From: CANJXF01 sp043775015
GTDB lineage: Bacteria > Verrucomicrobiota > Verrucomicrobiia > Limisphaerales > CANJXF01
Direction: 5' to 3'
DNA: 31,735 nucleotides
NCBI GenBank assembly: GCA_043775015.1
Contig: JAYVSV010000083.1
Span: 1-31,735, forward strand
Positions 1 through 6,685 of this stretch are shown here, one piece after another. Numbering within the stretch: the stretch's first letter is position 1; each line of letters opens with the position of its first letter. The notes under the pieces are model-generated. The model searched no databases and was not told the DNA's origin. It was given only the letters and a program-made list of their open reading frames with translations. The translations under genes and the position numbers were made by a program.

Positions 1-1
1 C

Positions 2-184
2 CGGTTCTTTGGCGGCTTTGGCTCTCCATGGCCTGATCCCCCGCCCGCACTGTTTCCAAAAGCACACTATTGGCCGAACACTACTGGCGGCCCGCGTGCG
101 CTACCCAACTTCGGAGTTCGGGTTAATGAGCCGACTCGCAGTCTCGCGCTTGCCAATGGGCTGCCCGATTGTTCTAATGCCGCT
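2..184 (+). other. Left edge, stop-free frame upstream of lpxC
   Basis: The reading frame of lpxC-fabZ continues open upstream to the window edge with no stop, but the roughly 60 codons before GTG 185 do not resemble LpxC. They are rich in Pro, Gly and Asn and contain no in-frame ATG. In another frame, a short stretch ends with TGA at 34-36 and could be the tail of an upstream gene cut by the window edge. I cannot assign either. The region probably holds the lpxC leader, although an unusual N-terminal extension cannot be excluded. Confidence 0.3.
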
Positions 185-1549
185 GTGTTACAGCAACAAA
201 CTTTGCGTCAGCCAGTCAGTTTTTCGGGTATTGGCCTGCACAGCGGCAATCGGGTGAACATGACCTTTCTCCCGGCACCTGCGGATTCCGGCGTGCGCTT
301 TCGCCGCGTTGACCTCGAAGGTAAACCGGAAATCGAGGCGCGTGTGGAAAACGTCAGTGCGACCAATCGCTCCACTTCACTTTCCAAGGGCAATGCCAAA
401 ATCCACACCGTCGAACATGTGCTGGCGGCATTCGCCGGGCGCGGAATCGACAACGCGATTGTTGAACTTGACGCGAACGAACCTCCGATTGCCGATGGCA
501 GCGCGCGCGAATACGTGAAAATGATCCAGACCGCCGGTGTCGTTCCGCAAGGGGTGCAACGCGAAAGTTACAAAGTTCATACGCCGATAGAACTGGAGAT
601 GGATGAGACGTTGGTGGCAATTTTTCCACACGATAAATTTAAAATCAGTTGCACCAGTGCTGACAAGCAGGGGCGCTTCTCCCAATTTTACAGCGTCGAG
701 GTTTCGCCGGAAACCTGGGAGCACGATCTGGCTCATGCGCGCACGTTTTGTTTTTACGAAGAAATCGAATTCCTCATCAAGAACGGGTTGATCAAAGGGG
801 GCAGTTTGGAAAACGCGGTCGTCATTCGCGAAGATGCCATTCTCACGACGGAACCGTTGCGTTATCCCGATGAATTTGTGCGGCACAAAATGTTGGACAT
901 CGTTGGAGACTTGTCGCTGATTGGCCGTCCGATTACCGGACACATCGTTGCGGTCAAGCCGAGTCACGCGGCGAATTGCGAACTCGCCCGCCAGATTACC
1001 ATGCAAATGCGCAAGCCGCTCGTTGCCGCCCAAACTTTCGCGCCGCCACCCGTCGCCCCGTCGAGGGACGAAAGCGTTCCTGCAACTGGACGCGAAGATT
1101 GGAATGCCGCCGTCGCCGCCGCCACCTTGGATATTTCGCAAGTGATGAAGCTATTGCCGCATCGCTATCCGTTTCTGATGATTGACAAGGTGATTGAAAT
1201 CAATGGGGACAAAGTGGTGGCGGTAAAAAATGTGACGATCAACGAGCCGTATTTTCAGGGGCATTTTCCTAATCATCCCATTATGCCGGGCGTGTTGCAG
1301 TTGGAAGCGATTGCGCAAGCTGCGGGAATTCTCACGATGCGCCGCGCTGAAAATTTTGGGAAACTCGCCTACTTCATGTCGGCGGAGAGTGTGAAGTGGC
1401 GCAAGCCGGTGAAACCGGGCGACACGCTGGTGATCAATGTGGAACTCACAAAATCGCGCGGAAAAATCGGCAAAGCGAAAGGCGTTTGCACCGTCAACGG
1501 AGAAGCGGTGAGCGAGGCAGAAGTCACTTTCATGTTGATCGATGCTTAG
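185..1549 (+). CDS. lpxC-fabZ: Bifunctional LpxC-FabZ: UDP-3-O-acyl-GlcNAc deacetylase / 3-hydroxyacyl-ACP dehydratase
   Basis: The N-terminal half (about residues 1-285) is LpxC, the zinc deacetylase that makes the committed step of lipid A synthesis. The expected zinc and catalytic residues are visible: His78 in HTVEH, His234 and Asp238 in HKMLDIVGD, and His261 in KPSHAANCE. A Pro/Ala-rich linker (about 283-315) leads to a FabZ hot-dog domain with the active His360 in GHFPNHPIMPG and Glu374 in LEAIAQ. FabZ dehydrates 3-hydroxyacyl-ACP, so the fusion couples acyl-chain supply to lipid A synthesis in the cytoplasm. Fusions of this kind are known from Bacteroidetes and PVC bacteria. The start used is GTG 185, because residues from LQQQTLRQPVSFSGIGLHSG match the family N-terminus; no clear ribosome binding site precedes it. 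lpxA follows at once, suggesting an operon. Confidence 0.95.
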   Translation: MLQQQTLRQPVSFSGIGLHSGNRVNMTFLPAPADSGVRFRRVDLEGKPEIEARVENVSATNRSTSLSKGNAKIHTVEHVLAAFAGRGIDNAIVELDANEPPIADGSAREYVKMIQTAGVVPQGVQRESYKVHTPIELEMDETLVAIFPHDKFKISCTSADKQGRFSQFYSVEVSPETWEHDLAHARTFCFYEEIEFLIKNGLIKGGSLENAVVIREDAILTTEPLRYPDEFVRHKMLDIVGDLSLIGRPITGHIVAVKPSHAANCELARQITMQMRKPLVAAQTFAPPPVAPSRDESVPATGREDWNAAVAAATLDISQVMKLLPHRYPFLMIDKVIEINGDKVVAVKNVTINEPYFQGHFPNHPIMPGVLQLEAIAQAAGILTMRRAENFGKLAYFMSAESVKWRKPVKPGDTLVINVELTKSRGKIGKAKGVCTVNGEAVSEAEVTFMLIDA

Positions 1550-1556
1550 TTGGGTT

Positions 1557-2327
1557 ATGACGGAAATTCATCCCTCAGCCATCCTTCACCCCAATGCGAA
1601 AATGGGTGATGATTGTTTCATCGGACCCTATTGCGTGATTGGCGAAAACGTTGTGCTCGGCGCGAACTGCAAATTGCATTCGCACGTGGTCATGGATGGC
1701 TGCACTTCACTTGGAAATGGTAACGAAATTTTTCCATTCGCGAGCATTGGTCTGAAAACGCAGGACTTGAAATGGAAGGGCGGCATCACCCGGACTGAAA
1801 TTGGCGATCACAACGTCATCCGCGAACATGTGACCATTCACAGCGCCACCAGCGACGGCGAGGCCACGATCCTGGGTTCGCACAACACCATCCTGGCCGG
1901 AAGCCATATCGGTCACAACGTCGTGATGGGCGATCACATCATTGTTTCCATGGCGGCGCTGGCGGGCCACGTCACGGTGGAGGATCACGCATTGGTGGGC
2001 GGGCTTTCCGCCGTGCATCAATTCTGTCGCATCGGCAAGATGTCGATGATCGCCGGCTGCTCGAAGATTGTTCAGGATGTGCCCCCGTTCATGATCGTGG
2101 ACGGCAATCCCGCCGAAACGCGCACAGTGAACAAAGTCGGCATGGAACGAAACGGAATTTCCACTGAAGCCCAAGCGGCACTGAAACAAGCCTTCAAAAT
2201 TTTGTTCCGCGAAGGACTAACGATTCCCAATGCGCTGAAACGAATTGAAGAGGAATTGCCAGCTTTGCCGGAGTTGCAGCATTTGATCCAATTCGTCCGC
2301 AGCAGCGAGCGGGGGATTAGCAAGTAG
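1557..2327 (+). CDS. lpxA: UDP-N-acetylglucosamine acyltransferase LpxA
   Basis: LpxA transfers a 3-hydroxyacyl chain from ACP to the 3-OH of UDP-GlcNAc, the first step of lipid A synthesis. The protein is a left-handed beta-helix of hexapeptide repeats (about residues 1-185), with the catalytic His in the ALAGHVTVEDHALVGG segment and the conserved AVHQFCRIG and QDVPPFMIVDGNPA segments. The helical C-terminal domain matches the family, and the 256-residue length is normal. ATG 1557 is preferred because it gives MTEIHPSA, the usual beginning of LpxA; ATG 1542, overlapping the lpxC-fabZ stop, would add five residues. It lies seven bases after lpxC-fabZ on the same strand, so the two are very likely co-transcribed. 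Confidence 0.95.
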   Translation: MTEIHPSAILHPNAKMGDDCFIGPYCVIGENVVLGANCKLHSHVVMDGCTSLGNGNEIFPFASIGLKTQDLKWKGGITRTEIGDHNVIREHVTIHSATSDGEATILGSHNTILAGSHIGHNVVMGDHIIVSMAALAGHVTVEDHALVGGLSAVHQFCRIGKMSMIAGCSKIVQDVPPFMIVDGNPAETRTVNKVGMERNGISTEAQAALKQAFKILFREGLTIPNALKRIEEELPALPELQHLIQFVRSSERGISK

Positions 2328-2376
2328 ATGACATATGGTCATTTGTACGCCGACTGAATTGATGATTCTGTAACTT

Positions 2377-2582
2377 ATGAGAGAGAATGAAATTTTGGAA
2401 GAAATCCACCGCTTCCGAGCCGAACACGCACGGAAATGTGGTTGCGACATTCATAAAACTTTCAGCAAATTCGTGAAGGCACGGAAAAGTTGAAAGCCGA
2501 AGGCTGGAAAGTTGTCTCACCCGCTCCGCGCGAACCAGCGGAAGCATCGTATGCTTTGCGCGAAGAACCGTTGAAGAAATAG
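2377..2582 (+). pseudogene. Small conserved hypothetical gene, frameshifted
   Basis: ATG 2377 opens a frame of 38 codons that stops at 2491. The -1 frame then continues coherently to TAG 2580-2582. Joining the two frames near 2455-2460 gives a highly charged protein of about 68 residues: MRENEILEEIHRFRAEHARK at the front, then FQQIREGTEKLKAEGWK and a Pro/Glu-rich tail ending in ALREEPLKK. This resembles a family of short hypothetical proteins often found near toxin-antitoxin genes, but I know no function for it. One extra A in the AAAA run at 2455-2458 would restore the frame, so this is either a recent mutation or a base-calling error. It lies head-on against the truncated hydrolase at 2583. 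Confidence 0.5.
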
Positions 2583-3175
2583 ACAACGCGATAACTATCG
2601 GCAAACAAGGTGTTCGAATAGGTATGCACGTCCGCATCACCAATAATTGGATGTGGGTCTAAAGTTGTCATATGATCCACCCAAACGCCCTGTGCTCCAA
2701 GCATCCTCGTCATCTCAGAGATAACGGAACCACCGCGACTATGCCTGACAAGATGAACTGGAAATTCCGCCAATGATTTTCCACCCAGTCCAGGAATAAA
2801 ATTCGTTTTTAGGAGAGCGTAAACATCTGCATTTGCGATGGGAGTTGTCGTTGGTCCAAAGAAAGAATTGGCTGGCTGTGACCAGTCGAGCTTAATAATT
2901 ATTTCTCCCGAAATAGAATTTGTTAAGTTCACTCCCCCCAATCGAGTTTGAGACACGTAAAAACCTTGAGAATCCTGAGTTACTGTTATTTGGTAACAAA
3001 CGGCATCCGCTCCAAGAATTCTTTGCGCCATTGGAATAATCCAACCATCGACATCACCATCTAGTCCATGCGTAATGACCGTTACGCCAGCGGCTCGGCA
3101 AGAGGGTGAACCATTCCAGAAAGCAAAAAGGGACAACCCCAAAAAACCGATTAAAAACTTAATTGTAATTCGCAT
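2462..3175 (-). pseudogene. Exported alpha/beta-hydrolase (lipase-like), C-terminally truncated
   Basis: The first 30 residues form a secretion signal: Arg/Lys at the front, a hydrophobic core FLIGFLGLSLFAF, then SCRAAG as a plausible cleavage zone. The body has hydrolase features: THGLDGD near the N-terminus (oxyanion region) and the nucleophile elbow VHLVRHSRGGSVISE, with Arg in place of the usual first Gly. TTLDPHPIIGDADVHTYSN follows and is typical of a verrucomicrobial hydrolase family. Homology ends at about 2583, near ADSYRVV. The remaining ~40 codons are only the antisense of the small gene at 2377-2582, so the true C-terminus, with the rest of the catalytic set, is missing. The start is ATG 3175. 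Probably an inactive remnant left by a rearrangement. Confidence 0.6.
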
Positions 3176-3241
3176 GGAAAGTTTTTTTGGTTGAGTCGTG
3201 CGGGGATGAAACAGTGCCTTCTCTCGGTGCTCAATAGAAAT

Positions 3242-3388
3242 TCAGGCGAGTCCCAAATTTTTCAAATCTTCGTCGTCTTCAGCATCGCGTAGTCCCGCAT
3301 CGCGCACGGCAAGAGCAGTGACGGAAAAAATTTCAGCCAACCATTGGGCAATTCGCGGTGACAGATGAGCGTCCAACCAGATTGTCAT
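3242..3388 (-). pseudogene. DUF5615 PIN-like toxin, truncated after 48 residues
   Basis: The protein begins MTIWLDAHLSPRIAQWLAE and continues to AVRDAGLRDAEDDED, which is the N-terminal part of DUF5615 proteins (small PIN-like putative RNases of about 110-120 residues, usually paired with DUF433 antitoxins). The first catalytic acid (Asp in LDAHLSP) is present, but the family's central TKDxDF segment and the C-terminus are missing. The last ten codons instead match the end of metF almost base for base (see repeat 3250-3274). The ATG overlaps the stop of the DUF433 gene (ATGA), the usual arrangement of the pair. As it stands it cannot encode a complete nuclease. Confidence 0.6.
3250..3274. repeat. 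Distal copy of the metF 3'-end sequence
   Basis: About 24 bases here (aaatttttcaaatcttcg and the following tcgtc) match 4800-4825, the last codons of metF, with a single T-run indel and diverged flanks. It forms the truncated end of the DUF5615 gene. The two copies bracket the toxin-antitoxin cluster. Confidence 0.55.
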
Positions 3389-3594
3389 ACGGCCAGAACC
3401 GGATGATCAATTCGGCGGCGCGCGTAGGTCGGGCAGGCTTTGAGATCTTCCGCTTCGAGATCGGGCATTTCCTCCAAAATCTGCGCGGCGGTAAGCCCGG
3501 AAGCGAACAGGTCGAGCACATCACTCACGCGACCACGCATCACGCGAACGCATGGGCGTCCACCGCACTGCCGGGGATTTACGGTGATTCGATT
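3385..3594 (-). CDS. DUF433 antitoxin-like protein, start unclear
   Basis: The frame reads NRITVNPRQCGGRPCVRVMR, then GRVSDVLDLFASGLTAAQIL and EEMPDLEAEDLKA, ending DHPVLAV. This is the full DUF433 domain, a winged-helix-like family that usually acts as antitoxin to DUF5615 nucleases. The frame is open upstream to the TAA at 3670-3672, but there is no ATG, GTG or TTG before the domain. The first normal start codons are GTG and ATG at the VMRG position, which would remove the first third. The coordinates give the domain from its first recognisable residue. The start codon has therefore been lost, or an unusual CTG start is used. Its stop overlaps the start of the DUF5615 gene. Confidence 0.6.
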   Translation of the reverse strand, partial: NRITVNPRQCGGRPCVRVMRGRVSDVLDLFASGLTAAQILEEMPDLEAEDLKACPTYARRRIDHPVLAV

Positions 3595-3669
3595 TTGGGA
3601 GTGCTGCGTGTCCAGAGTATCAAATTGATCGGGAAAGAATTCAACCAGAATTCCGGCAGCGTTGCGAAT

Positions 3670-3910
3670 TTACTTGCGCGGCTCGTGTTGAAACAAACGG
3701 AGCAGATGCCTTGCGCCAAAATAACGCGGATACTTTCTCCGTCATTGCGGTAAAATACGAGGTAGTTGCGAAATCCGCTCACGGGCAACATTCTCAACTT
3801 TTGCAGCGTCGAGTTGCGCGTGCGAAAAACCATTCCGCACTCAGGTGCCGGGAAATCTGGCGAAAGGTTTCTTCAATTGCGCCCAGAACGTGTTCGCCCC
3901 AGAAATTCAC
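3670..3910 (-). pseudogene. ParE/RelE-family toxin remnant with two frameshifts
   Basis: Three frames together rebuild a ParE/RelE-like C-terminal two-thirds. GTG 3910 starts NFWGEHVLGAIEETFRQISR. A second frame gives ECGMVFRTRNSTLQKLRMLP and then VSGFRNYLVFYRNDGESIRV. A third gives YFGARHLLRLFQHEPRK before TAA 3670. The PVSGFRNYLVFYR segment and the closing GARHL-L match the family core. Each shift is explained by one missing base in a short run: CC for CCC near 3852, and TT for TTT near 3727. The N-terminal strand and helix of the family are absent, so even with the shifts repaired it is truncated. It follows the intact toxin at 3907 with a 4-base overlap. Confidence 0.55.
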
Positions 3911-4182
3911 CCCTTGTAAATATCGTGCGTGCCGATGATCAACGAAACCACAGTGTCGCCCTCTAAACAAAACGTCGAACGCAAATCGCCTTCAATTTCG
4001 ACGGCGTAAATTGTGCGCCCGTAATTGGCGGAAAGACGTTCGATTTTGCGCGACCGCAAGCGAGGGTCAAAAGGGTTTTCCTTGAAAATGTTCCAGGCTT
4101 GGCGCGCGGATTCTTTTTGTGCGGGAGAAAGGCGGTAGAAGCTGGTCCAGAATCGTTCAACCGCGCGGTAGCGATATTTCAT
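3907..4182 (-). CDS. RelE/YoeB-like toxin
   Basis: A 91-residue basic protein, MKYRYRAVERFWTSFYRLSP onward, with the compact fold expected for RelE-superfamily mRNA interferases. An N-terminal helix contains AQKESARQAW, followed by the FDPRLRSRKIERLSA segment, a beta-sheet (TIYAVEIEGDLRSTFCL) and the closing SLIIGTHDIY. This pattern, ending in GTHDIY, is common in a toxin subfamily often left as hypothetical. Catalytic residues cannot be assigned with certainty. Its ATG overlaps the stop of the upstream antitoxin gene (ATGA), as in translationally coupled toxin-antitoxin pairs. Full length, no visible damage. Confidence 0.7.
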   Translation of the reverse strand: MKYRYRAVERFWTSFYRLSPAQKESARQAWNIFKENPFDPRLRSRKIERLSANYGRTIYAVEIEGDLRSTFCLEGDTVVSLIIGTHDIYKG

Positions 4183-4376
4183 CGCAGACGTGGCGGTGGC
4201 GTTTCAAACAAAGCGGTTTCCATATCAACCAAACGGCCGGCGCCCAAATCTTTCATGGCATCTTTAAATTCATCGGGAATCCAGGAGTTGTCGGACTCGA
4301 CCACGAACCGGGTGACTTGCGCCCGTTCGGTGAGAGGCAGTCCTTTGATTTGCTCAATGATTTCCAGTGCGCTCAT
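4179..4376 (-). CDS. Antitoxin partner of the RelE-like toxin
   Basis: A 65-residue protein starting MSALEIIEQIKGLPLTERAQ. The first part is a predicted helical segment of the kind seen in small antitoxins (I-E-x-I-x-x-L-P-x-x-E). The C-terminal part (WIPDEFKDAMKD, then VDMETALFETPPPRLR) is a likely toxin-binding tail. ATG 4376 is chosen over an upstream start at 4421, because the added 15 residues are not family-like. It precedes and overlaps the toxin gene by four bases and lies about 50 bases after the nucleotidyltransferase gene. Confidence 0.65.
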   Translation of the reverse strand: MSALEIIEQIKGLPLTERAQVTRFVVESDNSWIPDEFKDAMKDLGAGRLVDMETALFETPPPRLR

Positions 4377-4424
4377 GGGTTTAATTATGCACAAAGAATT
4401 GTTTCGGACAAGGCCAGCCATTCC

Positions 4425-4733
4425 TTAATCGTTTCGTTCATGCAAAACCTGGCCGTGATCGAGGACTTCGCGAATCAGCGGATCGCCTTCGCGATAACGT
4501 CGCGCCGTGTCGTCGGGTCGCCGCGCGAGCAGGTCAACGGGAAAACGCGGGTTGACGCGGTTCAAAATTTCCAGTGACTTGCAAAAATTTTTCCATTCAA
4601 AAGGAAGAACGACGAGCAGATCAACATCTGAATCGGGCCGGGGATTTCCAGCGGCATAAGAGCCGAACAAAATGACGCGGTCAGGATGAAACTCACGGAC
4701 GATGCGCGCGGTTAGTTCACGGATGGTGGCAAT
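4425..4733 (-). CDS. MNT-type nucleotidyltransferase, start codon lost or non-standard
   Basis: The sequence IRELTARIVREFHPDRVILF followed by GSYAAGNPRPDSDVDLLVVL is a minimal nucleotidyltransferase domain with the GS motif and the Asp-x-Asp metal-binding pair. Proteins of this type (about 100 residues) act as antitoxins to HEPN toxins by AMPylating them. No HEPN partner is seen here. The frame has no ATG, GTG or TTG before the domain. The only normal start is TTG 4670, inside the motif, which would delete the N-terminal helix. The ACG at 4740-4742 could be a mutated ATG. The coordinates begin at an ATT codon and are approximate. It follows metF on the same strand. Confidence 0.55.
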   Translation of the reverse strand: MATIRELTARIVREFHPDRVILFGSYAAGNPRPDSDVDLLVVLPFEWKNFCKSLEILNRVNPRFPVDLLARRPDDTARRYREGDPLIREVLDHGQVLHERND

Positions 4734-4785
4734 GGCGATCGTAACTAGACTGGACTGTGCCTTTTCTGCGGCGAGAAGTCAAAAT

Positions 4786-5676
4786 CTAGCTTGCCAGCCC
4801 TAAATTTTTCAAAATCTTCGTCGTCGGCCCGGACTTGTTCAGCGTGTAGAAATGTAATCCCGGAACTCCGCGCTGCAAAAGCTCATCACATTGGCAAGTC
4901 GCGTATTGAATGCCGAATTCTGAAACGGCTGCTTCATCTTCGCCGAGTTCGTCCAAGCGGGACAAAAGTTTCGCGGGAAGTTTCGCGCCGCAGAGCGCGG
5001 TAAATTTTTTGATCTGCGCCGCGCTTTGAATCGCCAAAATGCCGGGAACAATCGGGATGGTGACGCCAAGTTTTTTTAGATAATCGCGAAATTCAAAGAA
5101 GTCGTCATTGTCAAAAAAAAGCTGGGTCAAAACGAAATCCGCGCCGCAATCGATCTTCGCTTTCAATCTTTCCCAATCAACAACCTTTCCTTCTCTACAG
5201 GCAATGTGGCCTTCGGGAAATCCGGCCGTGCCAATGGAAAAGCCGCCTATCTCGCGAATGAATTTCACGAGCTGATATGAAAATTCAAAACCGCCCTCGG
5301 TTTTCGTGAACTCGCCAGTGCCGGGAGGCGGGTCGCCGCGCAACGCCAGAATGTTTTTGATTCCCAACGCGCGTGCTTGCTCCAGCACGTTGGCGATTTC
5401 GTCTTTGGTCGCATTCACGCAGGTCAGATGCGCCATCGTCGGGAGTTGGTGATCGCGCTGAATACGATCGACGATCTTCAACGTTTTGTCGCGTGTGCTG
5501 CCGCCTGCTCCGTAAGTGACCGAGCAATAATCAGGTTTTAATTGGCACAACGCAGGAATCGTTTTCTCAAACAAATTACGTTCGCCCTCTTCCGTTTTCG
5601 TCGGGAAAAATTCCAAAGAAATGACGGGACGTTTCGCGGCTAGGGCTTCGGCGTAGATGTCACGAATAAATCGCAT
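4786..5676 (-). CDS. metF: 5,10-methylenetetrahydrofolate reductase MetF
   Basis: MetF reduces methylene-THF to methyl-THF with FAD, feeding methionine synthesis. The family's TIM-barrel features are clear: SLEFFPTKTEEGERNLFEK at the N-terminus (catalytic Glu in LEFF), then SVTYGAGGSTRDKTL, HLTCVNATKDE, ILALRGDPPPG, IGTAGFPEGH, DFVLTQLFFDNDDFFEFRD and PIVPGILAI. The 296-residue length is normal. ATG 5676 is preferred over TTG 5682. The last codons (KILKNLGLAS) lie in a sequence that is repeated at 3250-3274 beyond the toxin-antitoxin cluster. The histidinol phosphatase gene lies about 70 bases upstream on the same strand. Confidence 0.95.
   Translation of the reverse strand: MRFIRDIYAEALAAKRPVISLEFFPTKTEEGERNLFEKTIPALCQLKPDYCSVTYGAGGSTRDKTLKIVDRIQRDHQLPTMAHLTCVNATKDEIANVLEQARALGIKNILALRGDPPPGTGEFTKTEGGFEFSYQLVKFIREIGGFSIGTAGFPEGHIACREGKVVDWERLKAKIDCGADFVLTQLFFDNDDFFEFRDYLKKLGVTIPIVPGILAIQSAAQIKKFTALCGAKLPAKLLSRLDELGEDEAAVSEFGIQYATCQCDELLQRGVPGLHFYTLNKSGPTTKILKNLGLAS
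4800..4825. repeat. metF 3'-end copy of the flanking repeat
   Basis: Proximal partner of 3250-3274, lying in the last codons of metF. The sequence aaatttttcaaaatcttcg followed by tcgtc matches apart from one T-run indel on the coding strand. Confidence 0.55.
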
Positions 5677-5743
5677 TTCCAAGGAGTATGGGCAGACTGG
5701 GCGAGCAATTCAATCTCTCGGTAGCATCTGCGTCTTGCGAGTG

Positions 5744-6547
5744 CTACCCGATTTCGACGACCTCACGTTTGCGTTTGGTGAAGCGGCAGCAGTGCGTGTA
5801 GCCAACGGTGCGGGCCAACTGAATTGCTTTCTCAAAATCAACTCCCACCTCGCCCGGCGCGTGGGCATCGGAACCGAAAGTGATCGGCACTCCTCGCTCG
5901 TGAGCCAGCCGTAGAATCGTTGGCGCGGGATAAATTTCTTTGCAATCTTTGCGCAAGCCAGCGGTGTTCAACTCGATGGCTGTATCCGTTTTCCTGGCCG
6001 CATCAAGAAAACGCGTGAAAAGTTTTGTGCAGTCTTCCTTGGGAACGAAGCAAAACTTTTTTGGCAAATCGGCGTGGCCAATGATTTCAAAAAGCCTGGA
6101 TTCCGCCGCCATCGTCAATCGTTCGAAATAGACCGACCAAACCTCGAACGTATCGCGCTTTTTCCATTCAGAAAGTTTGGTTGGATTATCAACGTCCCAC
6201 GATTCCGATACGTAATGAACCGAGCCGATGAAATAATCCCACGGATGGCGGGAAGCCAGATCGCGGATCCATTCCTCATGGCCGGGCAGGTAGTCCACTT
6301 CCAACGCGAGTTTGATGCTCAGAGTGGGGAAATCCCTTTGGGCTTTGCGGACTTTCTCGACGTATTCATCGAGTTGATCGTTGCGCATGTGCCAATTGTC
6401 AAAGTCATCACGCATCATCGGACAATGATCGGAGAAACCGATTTCCTGCAAGCCAACGGAAAGAGCGTGCGCGGCGTAATCGACCGGTTCGCCCACCGCA
6501 TGATTGCAAAGGGGCGTGTGCATGTGGTAATCAGCGACAGATAGCAT
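5744..6547 (-). CDS. hisK: PHP-family histidinol-phosphatase
   Basis: A 267-residue polymerase-and-histidinol-phosphatase (PHP) domain protein, likely removing phosphate from L-histidinol phosphate in histidine synthesis. Metal-binding motifs are visible: DYHMHTPLCNHA near the start (HxH), EIGFSDHCPM, LALEVDYLPGHE, YFIGSVHYV, FEIIGHADLPKKF and VPITFGSDAHAPGEVG near the end. The spacing and length match HisJ/HisK-type enzymes. ATG 6547 is the most likely start; TTG 6553 would add two residues. It is divergent from gltX and upstream of metF. The PHP fold is certain; the substrate is inferred from closest family resemblance. Confidence 0.85.
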   Translation of the reverse strand: MLSVADYHMHTPLCNHAVGEPVDYAAHALSVGLQEIGFSDHCPMMRDDFDNWHMRNDQLDEYVEKVRKAQRDFPTLSIKLALEVDYLPGHEEWIRDLASRHPWDYFIGSVHYVSESWDVDNPTKLSEWKKRDTFEVWSVYFERLTMAAESRLFEIIGHADLPKKFCFVPKEDCTKLFTRFLDAARKTDTAIELNTAGLRKDCKEIYPAPTILRLAHERGVPITFGSDAHAPGEVGVDFEKAIQLARTVGYTHCCRFTKRKREVVEIG

Positions 6548-6685
6548 GGCCAAAGTAGAAAGCAGAAAAGCCGGATGCGAAAGGCAAAAAACTGAACGGT
6601 AGTTTCGTTGCCGCTTGCCAGAGTGACGACTGAAACTTAGCTTGCGCGTTGTGCTGCAAAACTTATTTCGTCACCTGAAACAACC

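Noticed and set aside
9..257. A TTG-started 82-codon frame overlapping the lpxC start
   Set aside because: It overlaps the well-supported LpxC N-terminus, has no family resemblance and no ribosome binding site.
377..1141. A 254-codon minus-strand frame inside lpxC-fabZ
   Set aside because: Antisense shadow of LpxC with no recognisable domain.
2455..2462. Programmed -1 frameshift in the small gene after lpxA
   Set aside because: The site does not match a slippery heptamer; a missing A in a short run is simpler.
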